43,302 nucleotides of DNA. Source: an uncultured Desulfuromonadales bacterium. Lineage in GTDB: Bacteria > Desulfobacterota > Desulfuromonadia > Desulfuromonadales > Geopsychrobacteraceae. Positions 27,540 to 34,669 of the stretch are shown one piece after another. Numbering within the stretch: the stretch's first letter is position 1; each line of letters starts with the position of its first letter. Location of the stretch: the NCBI GenBank assembly GCA_945787295.1, contig CALZHQ010000017.1:1-43302 (forward strand). The letters run 5' to 3'. The notes beneath the pieces are model-generated. The model made no database searches and was not told the origin of the DNA. It saw only the letters and a program-made list of their open reading frames with translations. A program made the translations under genes and the position numbers.

Positions 27540-28631
27540 ATGTGCAAGAAAATATTTGTTGCCTCAACTGGCCAGAATACCGGTAAGACCACAACCAGCA
27601 TCTCGTTGCTGCATCTGGCCCGGCGCAAGTACCAGCGGGTCGGTTTTATCAAGCCTTTTGGGCCGAAATTGACCAGTTACAAAGGACAGGATGTCGACGT
27701 TGACGCGGCTTTGATGGCTAACGTCTACGGTATGGATGACGACCTTAAGCTGATGTCTCCGGTGGTGCTGCATTCGCAAACCACGCGCAAGGTGCTCGAT
27801 GGTCGTATCGACGCGAGTGGTTACCTGGAGCAGATCGAGCAGGCTGTCGCCGAGCTGGAGAAGGTATGTGATTTTCTGATCATCGAAGGGGCCGGGCACT
27901 CCGGGGTCGGTTCGGTGGTCGGTTTGAGCAACGCTCATGTCGCCAAACGTCTAAATGCGCCGGTGCTGATGGTTGCCGGCGGCGGAGTCGGCAGTGTCAT
28001 CGATGATATCCATCTGAACCTGTCGATGTTTCGCGAGGCAGGCGCCGAGGTGCGGGCGATCCTGCCGAACAAATTGTTCCGCACGAAGCGGGAGATGACC
28101 CTGCACTATATCGATCTGGCCTTTCGTGAGCAGGGGATCAAAGTGGTCGGTGGTTTCAACTATTCGCCGATCCTGGCCAATCCGACCCTGCGTTACCTGT
28201 CATCGCTGTTGAAGCTGAAGCTGAACGCCGACCAGGAGCAGAGCAGCCGGATCATCCTTAACGTGCACTTGGGAGCCGCTGCGACCCAGCGGGTGGTCGA
28301 CATGCTGCTGGAGTCGACTCTGGTGATCGTCACCAGTAGCCGCGACGAAGTGCTGGTCATGTTGGCGACCCTCTACCATCTGCCGGAGTTCAAGACCAAA
28401 CTTGCCGGCCTGGTTATCACCGGGGTGGCGCCGGTGGCAGATATCGTTCAGCGGGTTCTCGACGATGCTGAGATTCCCTATATGCGCTCGACGGCAACCT
28501 CGGCCGAAGTTTATACGGTGATTAAGGAAGACGTTGCTAAGATCCGCGCTGACGATTTTCAGAAAATCGGCCTGGTCCAGCAATTGGCTGAGACAGAGCT
28601 CGATTTCGAGCTGATTGATACTCTCTTCTGA
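27540..28631 (+). CDS. BioD-like P-loop/DRTGG domain protein (phosphotransacetylase N-terminal type)
   Basis: 363 residues. The N-terminal half is a dethiobiotin synthetase-like P-loop NTPase: Walker A in FVASTGQNTGKTTTSISLL (about 6-24) and DFLIIEGAGHSGVGSVVGLSNA. The C-terminal part (about 240-350) is DRTGG-like (HLGAAATQRVVDMLLES, LVIVTSSRDEVLVML, IPYMRSTATSAEVYTVI). This pairing matches the regulatory N-terminal region of long phosphotransacetylases without the catalytic domain. ATG 27540 has GAGG about 9 nt upstream. The TPR gene follows 34 bases later. Confidence 0.85.
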   Translation: MCKKIFVASTGQNTGKTTTSISLLHLARRKYQRVGFIKPFGPKLTSYKGQDVDVDAALMANVYGMDDDLKLMSPVVLHSQTTRKVLDGRIDASGYLEQIEQAVAELEKVCDFLIIEGAGHSGVGSVVGLSNAHVAKRLNAPVLMVAGGGVGSVIDDIHLNLSMFREAGAEVRAILPNKLFRTKREMTLHYIDLAFREQGIKVVGGFNYSPILANPTLRYLSSLLKLKLNADQEQSSRIILNVHLGAAATQRVVDMLLESTLVIVTSSRDEVLVMLATLYHLPEFKTKLAGLVITGVAPVADIVQRVLDDAEIPYMRSTATSAEVYTVIKEDVAKIRADDFQKIGLVQQLAETELDFELIDTLF

Positions 28632-28665
28632 TAAAGCTAGAAAGCACTCTAAGGGATTATATAAA

Positions 28666-29931
28666 ATGGGTTTTCTGAAGAAGTTATTCGGTGGCGGAGC
28701 CTCCCTTGAGGGATTGCGTAAAGCAGTTGACCAGAAACGGTTTGCTGAGGCCAGAGTGATATCTGAAGAGCTGTTGGAACAGACGTTGGCTGAAGATGAA
28801 AAGGCGACTGCCCAGCAACTACAGGCTTTAGCTGGTGACGGCCTGGCCCGGCTCAATTTACAGGAGGGGCTCGGCTTCAAACGTTCCGGAGAGCTTGAGC
28901 GGGCGGCGGAGCATTTGCAGCTGGCTTTGGAGCAGGTCTATAGCGATCAGCTGCGTAGCGAGATAGAAGCAGCGGCCGCCGAGCCATTGACGCCATCGGT
29001 TGAGGGGGCAGCTGAAAAGCAGGGCGGTGGGTCCTGCTCCAGCTGTGGGCCACAGATCATGGAACCACTCAGTAGTGATGACCTGGAATTCCCCGATCGT
29101 GACAGTCAATTCGAATTGATTTGTACCTCTTATCCGCCGCAGATTGCCGAACGCTATCGGCAAAAGAGCGATAAGTTTCTGCAGGCTTTTCTGTTGTCCC
29201 ATTCCGGCCAGGATGAAGATGCTTTGCCGCTTTGGCAGCAGGTTGCGGTTGCTGAGCAGGATGAGCTTTACTGGTTTGAACTGGGAGCGGCCCAGGCACG
29301 CAGTGGCGATGACCGGCAGGGGCGGAAAAGTCTGGAAAAGGCCTTGCAGATTCAACCCGGGTTGCTCCCGGCCACCGAAGTCCTGGTGCAGTTGCTGATC
29401 TCGACTGGCGAAACAGAAAAAGCTTCGCAGTATCTGCAGGAAATGCTCGAAGGGGGGCAGGACCCGGCTTTTTGCCATGCCCAGCTGGCGGTGATTCGCT
29501 TGCAGCAGCAACAGCCGGAACTGGCTCTTGGCCATGCCCGCCAGGCGCTGGCCGTGGGCGTCAGCGATCCCAACTTCATGCAGTTAACCGCGTCGCTATT
29601 GGAGCAGGCCGGGGAGTTGGAGGAGGCGGAAGCCGTCCTCTCGCGCCTGCCTGCCAGCGGTGGTTGTGGCGGCGGAGGCATGAGTCTTCCGCTGGCTGAA
29701 TTCTTATTGCGTCAGGAACGGGATCTGGCCAAGGTGCTCGACACCTTCAACGCTGCTTGCCGGCAGGACCCGCAAAATCCACGCTGGCAGTTACGGGCGG
29801 CCCAGACATACCTGGCCCGAAACTGGACCAAGGAGGGTTTGGGGCTGTTGAAAAAGGTGGTTGATGACCCACGGCTCGATCCGGAGCTACGTCAGGAAGC
29901 ACAGCTGTTGCTGGCCAGTCAGGATGCCTGA
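28666..29931 (+). CDS. Tetratricopeptide repeat protein of unknown function
   Basis: 421 residues, no signal peptide, so probably cytoplasmic. ATG 28666 follows AAGGGA by 9 nt. Helical repeats fill about 15-100 and 180-415, with TPR-like stretches such as ELYWFELGAAQARSGDDRQGRKSLEKALQIQP and WQLRAAQTYLARNWTKEGLGLLKKVV. Between the two blocks is a Gly/Cys motif GGGSCSSCGP (CxxC), and another Gly-Cys patch (SGGCGGGG) interrupts a later repeat; these could bind metal. It lies in an operon with the DRTGG and YbaK genes. Confidence 0.75.
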   Translation: MGFLKKLFGGGASLEGLRKAVDQKRFAEARVISEELLEQTLAEDEKATAQQLQALAGDGLARLNLQEGLGFKRSGELERAAEHLQLALEQVYSDQLRSEIEAAAAEPLTPSVEGAAEKQGGGSCSSCGPQIMEPLSSDDLEFPDRDSQFELICTSYPPQIAERYRQKSDKFLQAFLLSHSGQDEDALPLWQQVAVAEQDELYWFELGAAQARSGDDRQGRKSLEKALQIQPGLLPATEVLVQLLISTGETEKASQYLQEMLEGGQDPAFCHAQLAVIRLQQQQPELALGHARQALAVGVSDPNFMQLTASLLEQAGELEEAEAVLSRLPASGGCGGGGMSLPLAEFLLRQERDLAKVLDTFNAACRQDPQNPRWQLRAAQTYLARNWTKEGLGLLKKVVDDPRLDPELRQEAQLLLASQDA

Positions 29932-29933
29932 AG

Positions 29934-30401
29934 ATGCCGAGCATCGATGAGGTCAAGACATACCTCGCAACGCATCAGATCGAGGTCTGGGAATATCAAC
30001 AGCCGACCCCCACCTGTGAAACCGCTGCCGCTGCGGTCGGTTGCACTGCCGCTGAAATCGCCAAGACCTTGTTGTTTTTGGTCGGCGGAAAGCCGGTCGC
30101 GGTGGTGACCTGCGGTGATATGAAAGTCAAGAGTTCGTTGTTGAAAAAAGCCGCCGGTTTTTCCGGCAAGGTGAAGCTTCCGCAGGCGGACGAGGTCCTG
30201 CGTTTTACCGGTTATGCTCCGGGAGGGGTCTGCCCCTTCCTGCTGGCTGCGGATCTGCCGGTGCTGCTGGATGTGTCGATGCAGCGTTTCGGGCAGGTTT
30301 ATGCGGCTGCGGGCAACGATTATTCTGCGGTGCCGATAACTTTTGCCCAGCTGCAACAATTGACCGGCGGCGAACCGGTCGAGGTATGTGAGAGCCGGTA
30401 A
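29934..30401 (+). CDS. YbaK/EbsC family aminoacyl-tRNA deacylase-like protein
   Basis: 155 residues of the YbaK/ProX editing-domain family, which removes mischarged amino acids from tRNA. Visible motifs: TAAEIAKTLLFLVGGKPVAVV, a conserved KVKSSLLKKA, and FTGYAPGGVCPFLL, where the GxxPGGVxP loop forms the active site. The ATG lies 2 bases after the upstream TPR stop. Specificity (Cys-tRNAPro or other) cannot be told from sequence. Confidence 0.9.
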   Translation: MPSIDEVKTYLATHQIEVWEYQQPTPTCETAAAAVGCTAAEIAKTLLFLVGGKPVAVVTCGDMKVKSSLLKKAAGFSGKVKLPQADEVLRFTGYAPGGVCPFLLAADLPVLLDVSMQRFGQVYAAAGNDYSAVPITFAQLQQLTGGEPVEVCESR

Positions 30402-30498
30402 CCGGTTTTGAGAATGTTTATAACAAATTTACGCCAGGCTCTAGACTAGAAGAAAAGCTCTGCTCGTCTGGAACCATCGCAATTGAGTATGTAAGGAC

Positions 30499-30528
30499 GT
30501 GGGGGCAGGAATTTAATTCCGCCCCCGC
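30499..30528 (+). terminator. intrinsic terminator after the YbaK gene
   Basis: GTGGGGGC and GCCCCCGC (30499-30506 and 30521-30528) pair, with one bulged A and an inner GGAATT/AATTCC stem, followed by TTTATTG. Confidence 0.75.
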
Positions 30529-30596
30529 TTTATTGTCGAATGTCCGGGGACTCTGTGGCAAGGTTTCATCAGTTATTACATCGGGAGGATATTACC

Positions 30597-31121
30597 ATGC
30601 TTGAACTCTTACGACAGCGGCGCAGCATTCGCAAATTTATTTCGCAACCGGTTGAGCCGGAAAAGGTTGAACTGCTTTGCGAAGCGTTGCTCCGCTCGCC
30701 GACCTCACGCAATTTTCAGCCTTGCCAGTTCGTACTGGTTAACGAACCGCAACTCCTGCAACAACTGGCCACCGCCAAAGCCCACGGCACTTCCTTTTTC
30801 TCGACGGCACCGTTGGCGATCGTCATTGCCGCTGATCCTCAGAAGTCAGATGTCTGGATCGAAGACAGCTCGATCGCGGCGATCAATGCACAATTGGCTG
30901 CCGAGGAGTTGGGCTTGAAAAGCTGCTGGGCTCAGCTGCGCCTGCGGCCCCATGAAGGGGAGAAGAACGCATCGGAATACGTGCGCAAACTGGTCGGCCT
31001 GCCGGAAGGGCTAGAGGTGCCGATGGTGATCGCGATCGGTTATCCGGATGAAGCGAAGGCCGGTCACTTGCGCGATTCACTGGCGGATGAAAAGATCCAT
31101 CGCAACCGTTATTCCGGTTGA
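30597..31121 (+). CDS. Nitroreductase family protein
   Basis: 174-residue flavin-dependent reductase-like protein. ATG 30597 has GGGAGG 8 nt upstream. Motifs for FMN binding: [17 protein letters not shown] at the start, [18 protein letters not shown], IDxxIA-like [25 protein letters not shown], and [12 protein letters not shown] near the end. Small for the family but complete. The 3' end overlaps the convergent macro-domain gene by 13 bases. Substrate unknown. Confidence 0.9.
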   Translation: MLELLRQRRSIRKFISQPVEPEKVELLCEALLRSPTSRNFQPCQFVLVNEPQLLQQLATAKAHGTSFFSTAPLAIVIAADPQKSDVWIEDSSIAAINAQLAAEELGLKSCWAQLRLRPHEGEKNASEYVRKLVGLPEGLEVPMVIAIGYPDEAKAGHLRDSLADEKIHRNRYSG

Positions 31122-31645
31122 GCACTTTCGCTGCGCAGCTCGGTCAGCACTTTGCGGTAGCATTGTGTATCTGCGTCTGAAAAACAGCAGAAGATCACCT
31201 TTTGCAATGAGCCGGGCTGCTGCAGGAAGTTGAGTGTTTCGCCCAGCGCAATCTGGCAGGCCTGCTCGATCGGGTAGCCGTAGACCCCGGTGCTGATCGA
31301 CGGGAACGCGATCGAGATCAGCCCTGTCGCTGCCGCCAGCTGCAGACTGTTTCGATAGCAGTTGGCCAACAGCTCGGGTTCTCCCTGCTGACCGCCATGC
31401 CAGACCGGGCCGACCGTGTGAATTATATGCTCGGCAGGCAGCATATAGCCGGCGGTCATTTTTGCTTGGCCGGTTGGGCAGCCATGTAAATTACGACATT
31501 CCTCCAGCAGTTTGGGTCCTGCTGCCCGGTGGATCGCCCCGTCAACCCCGCCACCACCAAGCAGTTTCGTGTTCGCGGCATTGACGATTGCCGAGACTTT
31601 GAGCTTGGTGATATCTCCTTGTAGAATTTCAATTTCAGCTGTCAT
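31109..31645 (-). CDS. Macro domain protein (O-acetyl-ADP-ribose deacetylase-like)
   Basis: 178-residue macro domain that binds ADP-ribose and probably removes O-acetyl or mono-ADP-ribosyl groups. Signature motifs: [18 protein letters not shown] with the catalytic Asn, [31 protein letters not shown], and [13 protein letters not shown]. Length matches YmdB. AAGGAG lies upstream of the ATG. It is convergent with the nitroreductase gene and diverges from the endonuclease V gene. Confidence 0.93.
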   Translation of the reverse strand: MTAEIEILQGDITKLKVSAIVNAANTKLLGGGGVDGAIHRAAGPKLLEECRNLHGCPTGQAKMTAGYMLPAEHIIHTVGPVWHGGQQGEPELLANCYRNSLQLAAATGLISIAFPSISTGVYGYPIEQACQIALGETLNFLQQPGSLQKVIFCCFSDADTQCYRKVLTELRSESAQPE

Positions 31646-31717
31646 GCTAAACTCCTTTTGTTGTCCTTAGCGCAAACTATAGCGAAGCAGGACAGAATTT
31701 CCAGGAGCTGCGAGTGG

Positions 31718-32419
31718 ATGAAGATTCAACCTTTGCATGAGTGGACACTGGATCCAGGTATCGCGGTTCAACTGCAACGCGACCTGGCAACACAGGTGAG
31801 CATTGAAGATCGTCTGCCCGCGACTATCGTCACGGTCGCCGGGGTTGATGTGTCATGCCGCTGGCATTCGCGGCAGTTTCATGCCGCTGTGGTCCTGCTC
31901 AGCTTTCCCGACCTGCAACCCCTTGCAACGGCAAGCGCATCAATGGTAGTCGATTTTCCTTATCTCCCTGGGCTGCTCTCGTTTCGTGAGCTGCCAGTGA
32001 TTCTGCGGGCCTTGGAAAACTTGCCGCAAACTCCCGACCTGCTGCTGGTCGACGGGCAGGGAATAGCCCATCCGCGTGGCCTGGGGCTGGCCAGCCACCT
32101 CGGGCTCTGGCTCGATTTGCCGACCATCGGTTGTGCCAAAAGCAGGCTCTTAGGGGAACATGCCGAAGTCGGTGAGGCCAGGGGGGAGCAGGTCGCTTTG
32201 CTGGATACGTCAGGCGCTGAGATTGGCTGCGTTTTGCGGAGCCGTGAGCGCGTCAAGCCGCTTTATGTTTCCCCGGGACATCATGTGTCAGTTGCGACGG
32301 CGACAAAACTGACCTTTTCATGCCTCGGTAAATACCGTTTGCCGGAGCCGATTCGGGCCGCGCATATGGCCAGCAATCAGCAAAGGCTGAAGGTTGAGGC
32401 CGGTCGCTTGCCGGCTTAA
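31718..32419 (+). CDS. nfi: Endonuclease V (deoxyinosine 3' endonuclease)
   Basis: 233-residue repair nuclease that nicks DNA near deaminated adenine. Motifs: VAGVDVSCRW (catalytic Asp), PYLPGLLSFRELP, LLLVDGQGIAHPRGLGLASHLG (catalytic Asp and His), and the C-terminal KPLYVSPGHHVSVATA. ATG 31718 is chosen because AGGAGC lies about 9 nt upstream; the frame is open further back but overlaps the region upstream of the macro gene. Confidence 0.93.
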   Translation: MKIQPLHEWTLDPGIAVQLQRDLATQVSIEDRLPATIVTVAGVDVSCRWHSRQFHAAVVLLSFPDLQPLATASASMVVDFPYLPGLLSFRELPVILRALENLPQTPDLLLVDGQGIAHPRGLGLASHLGLWLDLPTIGCAKSRLLGEHAEVGEARGEQVALLDTSGAEIGCVLRSRERVKPLYVSPGHHVSVATATKLTFSCLGKYRLPEPIRAAHMASNQQRLKVEAGRLPA

Positions 32420-32433
32420 TAAGCTATTTGTAA

Positions 32434-32455
32434 GCCCCTGTTGAGGTAAGGGGGC
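32434..32455. terminator. possible convergent terminator
   Basis: GCCCCT pairs with AGGGGGC (one bulge) between the convergent nfi and XRE genes. No strong T-run on either side; weak candidate. Confidence 0.35.
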
Positions 32456-32469
32456 ATTATGTATTGTCA

Positions 32470-32928
32470 CTAAAACATTTCACCGAAGAAATTTTGATAA
32501 TTACTGGCAGCCCCCAGATTGGCTTTTTCCGACTTTTCATAAAAATCGAGAATTAAATCGATCTGACCTTCAGAAAGAAGCGGCTTCTCTGCTTTGCTGG
32601 TTGCGTTGCAAATTAGATGAATGACTTCTTTCAGGCGTTCTCGGTTGTAGTGGGTCTGTTCTTCCCGGTTTTCTGGTTTGGCTGGCTTGGCAAACGCCAG
32701 CAGCATCTCCCCCTGGCCTTTTTCCAGCCAGGATTTGCTGACTCCATAGGTCAGACAGAGCAAGCGTAGCAAGTGCTCTGAAGGTTTTCTTATGCCGTTT
32801 TCAACCATCGACAGGTAGCTGCTCGAAACTGAAATGCTTTCCGCAAGCTGCATTTGCGACAGACCGAGGTGGTGTCTGAGGAGCCTGACTCTGTGACCGT
32901 CCCAAAGATCATTGGTCTTAGCACCCAT
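32470..32928 (-). CDS. XRE-family helix-turn-helix regulator
   Basis: 152-residue DNA-binding protein. The helix-turn-helix spans about 10-65: RVRLLRHHLGLSQMQLAESISVSSSYLSMVENGIRKPSEHLLRLLCLTYGVS. The tail is helical with no clear family, containing a charged ENREEQTHYNRERLKEVIHLI segment. ATG 32928 is preferred (AAGG 8 nt upstream) over TTG 32952. Its start lies inside a 31-codon ORF on the same strand, suggesting translational coupling. Target unknown. Confidence 0.85.
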   Translation of the reverse strand: MGAKTNDLWDGHRVRLLRHHLGLSQMQLAESISVSSSYLSMVENGIRKPSEHLLRLLCLTYGVSKSWLEKGQGEMLLAFAKPAKPENREEQTHYNRERLKEVIHLICNATSKAEKPLLSEGQIDLILDFYEKSEKANLGAASNYQNFFGEMF

Positions 32929-33013
32929 TTGTCTTGCCTTCAGCAATGCCAAGCAATGGCAGTATGGCGACCTGAAGAATAAAAGCGGCGAAAATTATCC
33001 CGAGTGCTTTCAT
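32918..33013 (-). CDS. 31-residue hydrophobic peptide ORF overlapping the XRE gene start
   Basis: ATG 33013 with a strong AGGGGG site 5 nt upstream reads MKALGIIFAAFILQVAILPL and eleven further residues to TAA at 32918. It looks like a signal or membrane peptide. Its last codons overlap the XRE start by 11 bases in another frame, so it may serve as a leader that couples translation, or be a real small membrane protein. Not recognised. Confidence 0.5.
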   Translation of the reverse strand: MKALGIIFAAFILQVAILPLLGIAEGKTNGC

Positions 33014-33372
33014 GGTTCCCCCTCTCATTTCGAAGCTCTGTTGAGTTCTTGATTTCTCGGTAGGGTCAGGTCTTTCGTCAATCGGAAAGTGCCTGATTAT
33101 TGACTAGATATCCATCTGAACGCAGTTAATGAAGAGTTCCTGACTCTGTAGCTGTGATATTTAATTAGCATTTGTCGTGTGCGGCTGTCAATTGCTGTCA
33201 GGCCTTTGTAACTCAGTTAGCTTTGTGCGGGCGGGTGAGTGTAAAGCTACGAAATATAGTTATTTTGTTATGCCTGGTGAAAGTTATCCTTACTGCAGTA
33301 AAAAGCTTAAGTTAATGAACTGGGGTTTTGGCTGGCTAATCAAAGAGTTGCAGAAAGGGGATATCGGCAGAC

Positions 33373-33407
33373 CGTCATTTGACCAAAATTAAGTCGGTCA
33401 AATGACG
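33373..33407. promoter_or_regulatory. 12-bp perfect inverted repeat, possible activator site
   Basis: CGTCATTTGACC (33373-33384) and GGTCAAATGACG (33396-33407) pair perfectly around an 11-nt A/T-rich spacer. There is no T-run after it. It lies about 110-145 bases upstream of the expected start of the sigma-54 promoter, where enhancer-binding proteins usually bind; a terminator or other role is also possible. Confidence 0.45.
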
Positions 33408-33488
33408 AGGAGATTGGTCAGTAATAGGTTCTGTGATTATTGATTGTTGTTAACTGTCTGGTGTTACAGGATTAATTCTGTGTTCTTG

Positions 33489-33506
33489 TTTGGCATGCGC
33501 TTTGCT
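33489..33506 (+). promoter_or_regulatory. sigma-54 (RpoN) promoter candidate
   Basis: TTTGGCATGCGCTTTGCT has GG at 33492-33493 and GC at 33504-33505, exactly 10 nt between them, as in the consensus TGGCAC-N5-TTGC (one mismatch in the -24 box). Transcription would start near 33517 and read into the small ORF at 33570. Confidence 0.65.
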
Positions 33507-33569
33507 CTTTAGTGGTATGAACAACTGGGGATAAATAAAAGGTGTTTGGGTAGCGAGAAAGGTTCGGTA

Positions 33570-33719
33570 ATGAAGAATATGTATCGAGCAATAAAGGATG
33601 CAGCATACGATTTTTTTCGTCATGAAACTTGTGAGGTCAGTTTTTCGCGACGGAGCCGACGTTCATTCCGCTGGTTGTCTTTGCATACCAATGCGATTGA
33701 TAGGAAGCGGGCTCAATAG
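33570..33719 (+). CDS. 49-residue basic protein downstream of a sigma-54 promoter
   Basis: ATG 33570 with AAAGG 7 nt upstream; the frame reads MKNMYRAIKDAAYDFFRHET and continues with an Arg-rich patch (SRRSRRSFRW) to TAG. Not recognised as a family. The combination of a good ribosome-binding site, a promoter candidate about 65 bp upstream and protein-like composition favours a real gene, but it is short. Confidence 0.45.
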   Translation: MKNMYRAIKDAAYDFFRHETCEVSFSRRSRRSFRWLSLHTNAIDRKRAQ

Positions 33720-33742
33720 CCTTTCCAGGACTTTTCGCCTGC

Positions 33743-33907
33743 CTAGTGTCCCGTGTGGTTAATTCCATTGACCAATTTCAGCCCTTTTTGCCGCTGCCCG
33801 CGTTGCTCAAATTCGGCTTAGCTTTGGCTAGACCTGCATTTTCGCGCCTTGGCAGCAACAAAAATTGCTCGACATTGTCACAACGGACTAACCAAACAGG
33901 ACTCTAG
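33743..33907. mobile_element. MITE-like element with terminal inverted repeats
   Basis: About 165 bp bounded by CTAG at both ends. The left end CTAGTGTCCCGTGTGGTTA and the reverse complement of the right end CTAGAGTCCTGTTTGGTTA agree at 16 of 19 positions. Inside, GCCGCTGCC and GGCAGCAAC form a second inverted pair. It has no coding capacity and would be a non-autonomous element or a dispersed structured repeat. Other copies were not found in this window. Confidence 0.55.
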
Positions 33908-34152
33908 TCGTCTGTAGTAAATAGCAAAACAAAAACAGGGCCACTCGATCGATGGATGTTTAGTTATGATAAATGTTTTTAGATTTGGTGTTGTTTTGTG
34001 GAATGATTTCTATCAGTTCTATTTTTAATTATTTTCTTTATCGGGGGGTTGATTTTGTCAGCCAGCAATGCAAGTCTTCTGGGGTGAACAGAATTCGTGG
34101 ATGGTCAAAGCATACTGTCCGTTCTTTTTTTCATCTTAGTTTAGGAGAAATT

Positions 34153-34578
34153 ATGGCTGCAGAAGCAGGGAACAAAGTTAAAGTTCATTACACCGGAACC
34201 TTGGATGATGGTGAGGTGTTCGATTCTTCTCGTGAGGCTCAACCGCTTGAGTTTGAAATAGGGGCAGGGCAGGTGATTCCTGGTTTTGATCAGGCTATTC
34301 AGGGTATGGAAGTTGGTGAGTCGAAAAAAGTGCGGATTCCAGAGGCTGATGCCTACGGCGCTTATAATCCGGAAATGGTATTCACCACCGACCACAGCCA
34401 GTTTGAAGAAGGTGTCACCCCGCAAGTCGGGCAGCAGTTCCAGGCCCAGACTCCTGATGGACAGCCGATGTTACTGGTTGTCAAGGAAGTGAGTGAAGAC
34501 GGGATTGTGATGGATGCTAACCACCCGATGGCTGGTAAGGATCTCAATTTTGACCTGGAACTGGTCGAAATAGACTAG
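34153..34578 (+). CDS. FKBP-type peptidyl-prolyl isomerase (SlyD-like)
   Basis: 141-residue cytoplasmic prolyl isomerase/chaperone. ATG 34153 follows AGGAG by 7 nt; the frame is open 60 codons further upstream but without family similarity. The split FKBP domain is clear: VKVHYTGTLDDGEVFDSSREAQPLEFEIGAGQVIPGFDQAIQGMEVGE, then the insert-in-flap domain AYGAYNPEMVF to MDANHPMAGKDLNFDLELVEI. The metal-binding His-rich tail of E. coli SlyD is absent. Confidence 0.94.
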   Translation: MAAEAGNKVKVHYTGTLDDGEVFDSSREAQPLEFEIGAGQVIPGFDQAIQGMEVGESKKVRIPEADAYGAYNPEMVFTTDHSQFEEGVTPQVGQQFQAQTPDGQPMLLVVKEVSEDGIVMDANHPMAGKDLNFDLELVEID

Positions 34579-34600
34579 GCTACTTGCTTGTTGAAAAATC

Positions 34601-34641
34601 AAAGAGCCCGGCATCCCATTGGAACGCCGGGCTCTTTTTTT
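34601..34641. terminator. strong bidirectional terminator between FKBP and lpdA
   Basis: AAAGAGCCCGGC (34601-34612) pairs with GCCGGGCTCTTT (34626-34637) over 12 bp, followed by a T-run on the plus strand; on the minus strand the stem is followed by TGATTTTT. It can end both convergent transcripts. Confidence 0.9.
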
Positions 34642-34669
34642 CGCTTTTTTTAAATCAGTTCAAGGCTCG

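Larger units (their letters stand above)
33014..34152. other. 1.1-kb region rich in regulatory and repeat structure
   Basis: Between the XRE gene and the FKBP gene. It holds a 12-bp inverted repeat (33373-33407), a sigma-54-type promoter (33489-33506), a 49-codon ORF (33570-33719), a MITE-like element (33743-33907) and AT-rich DNA before the FKBP gene. No larger gene is supported. Confidence 0.6.

Noticed and set aside
33177..33392. 71-codon plus-strand ORF
   Set aside because: GTG start without a ribosome-binding site and no recognisable pattern. Its end falls within the inverted repeat at 33373-33407.
34153..34578. N-terminal extension of the FKBP protein back to 33973
   Set aside because: The added 60 residues show no FKBP similarity, and the ATG at 34153 has its own AGGAG.
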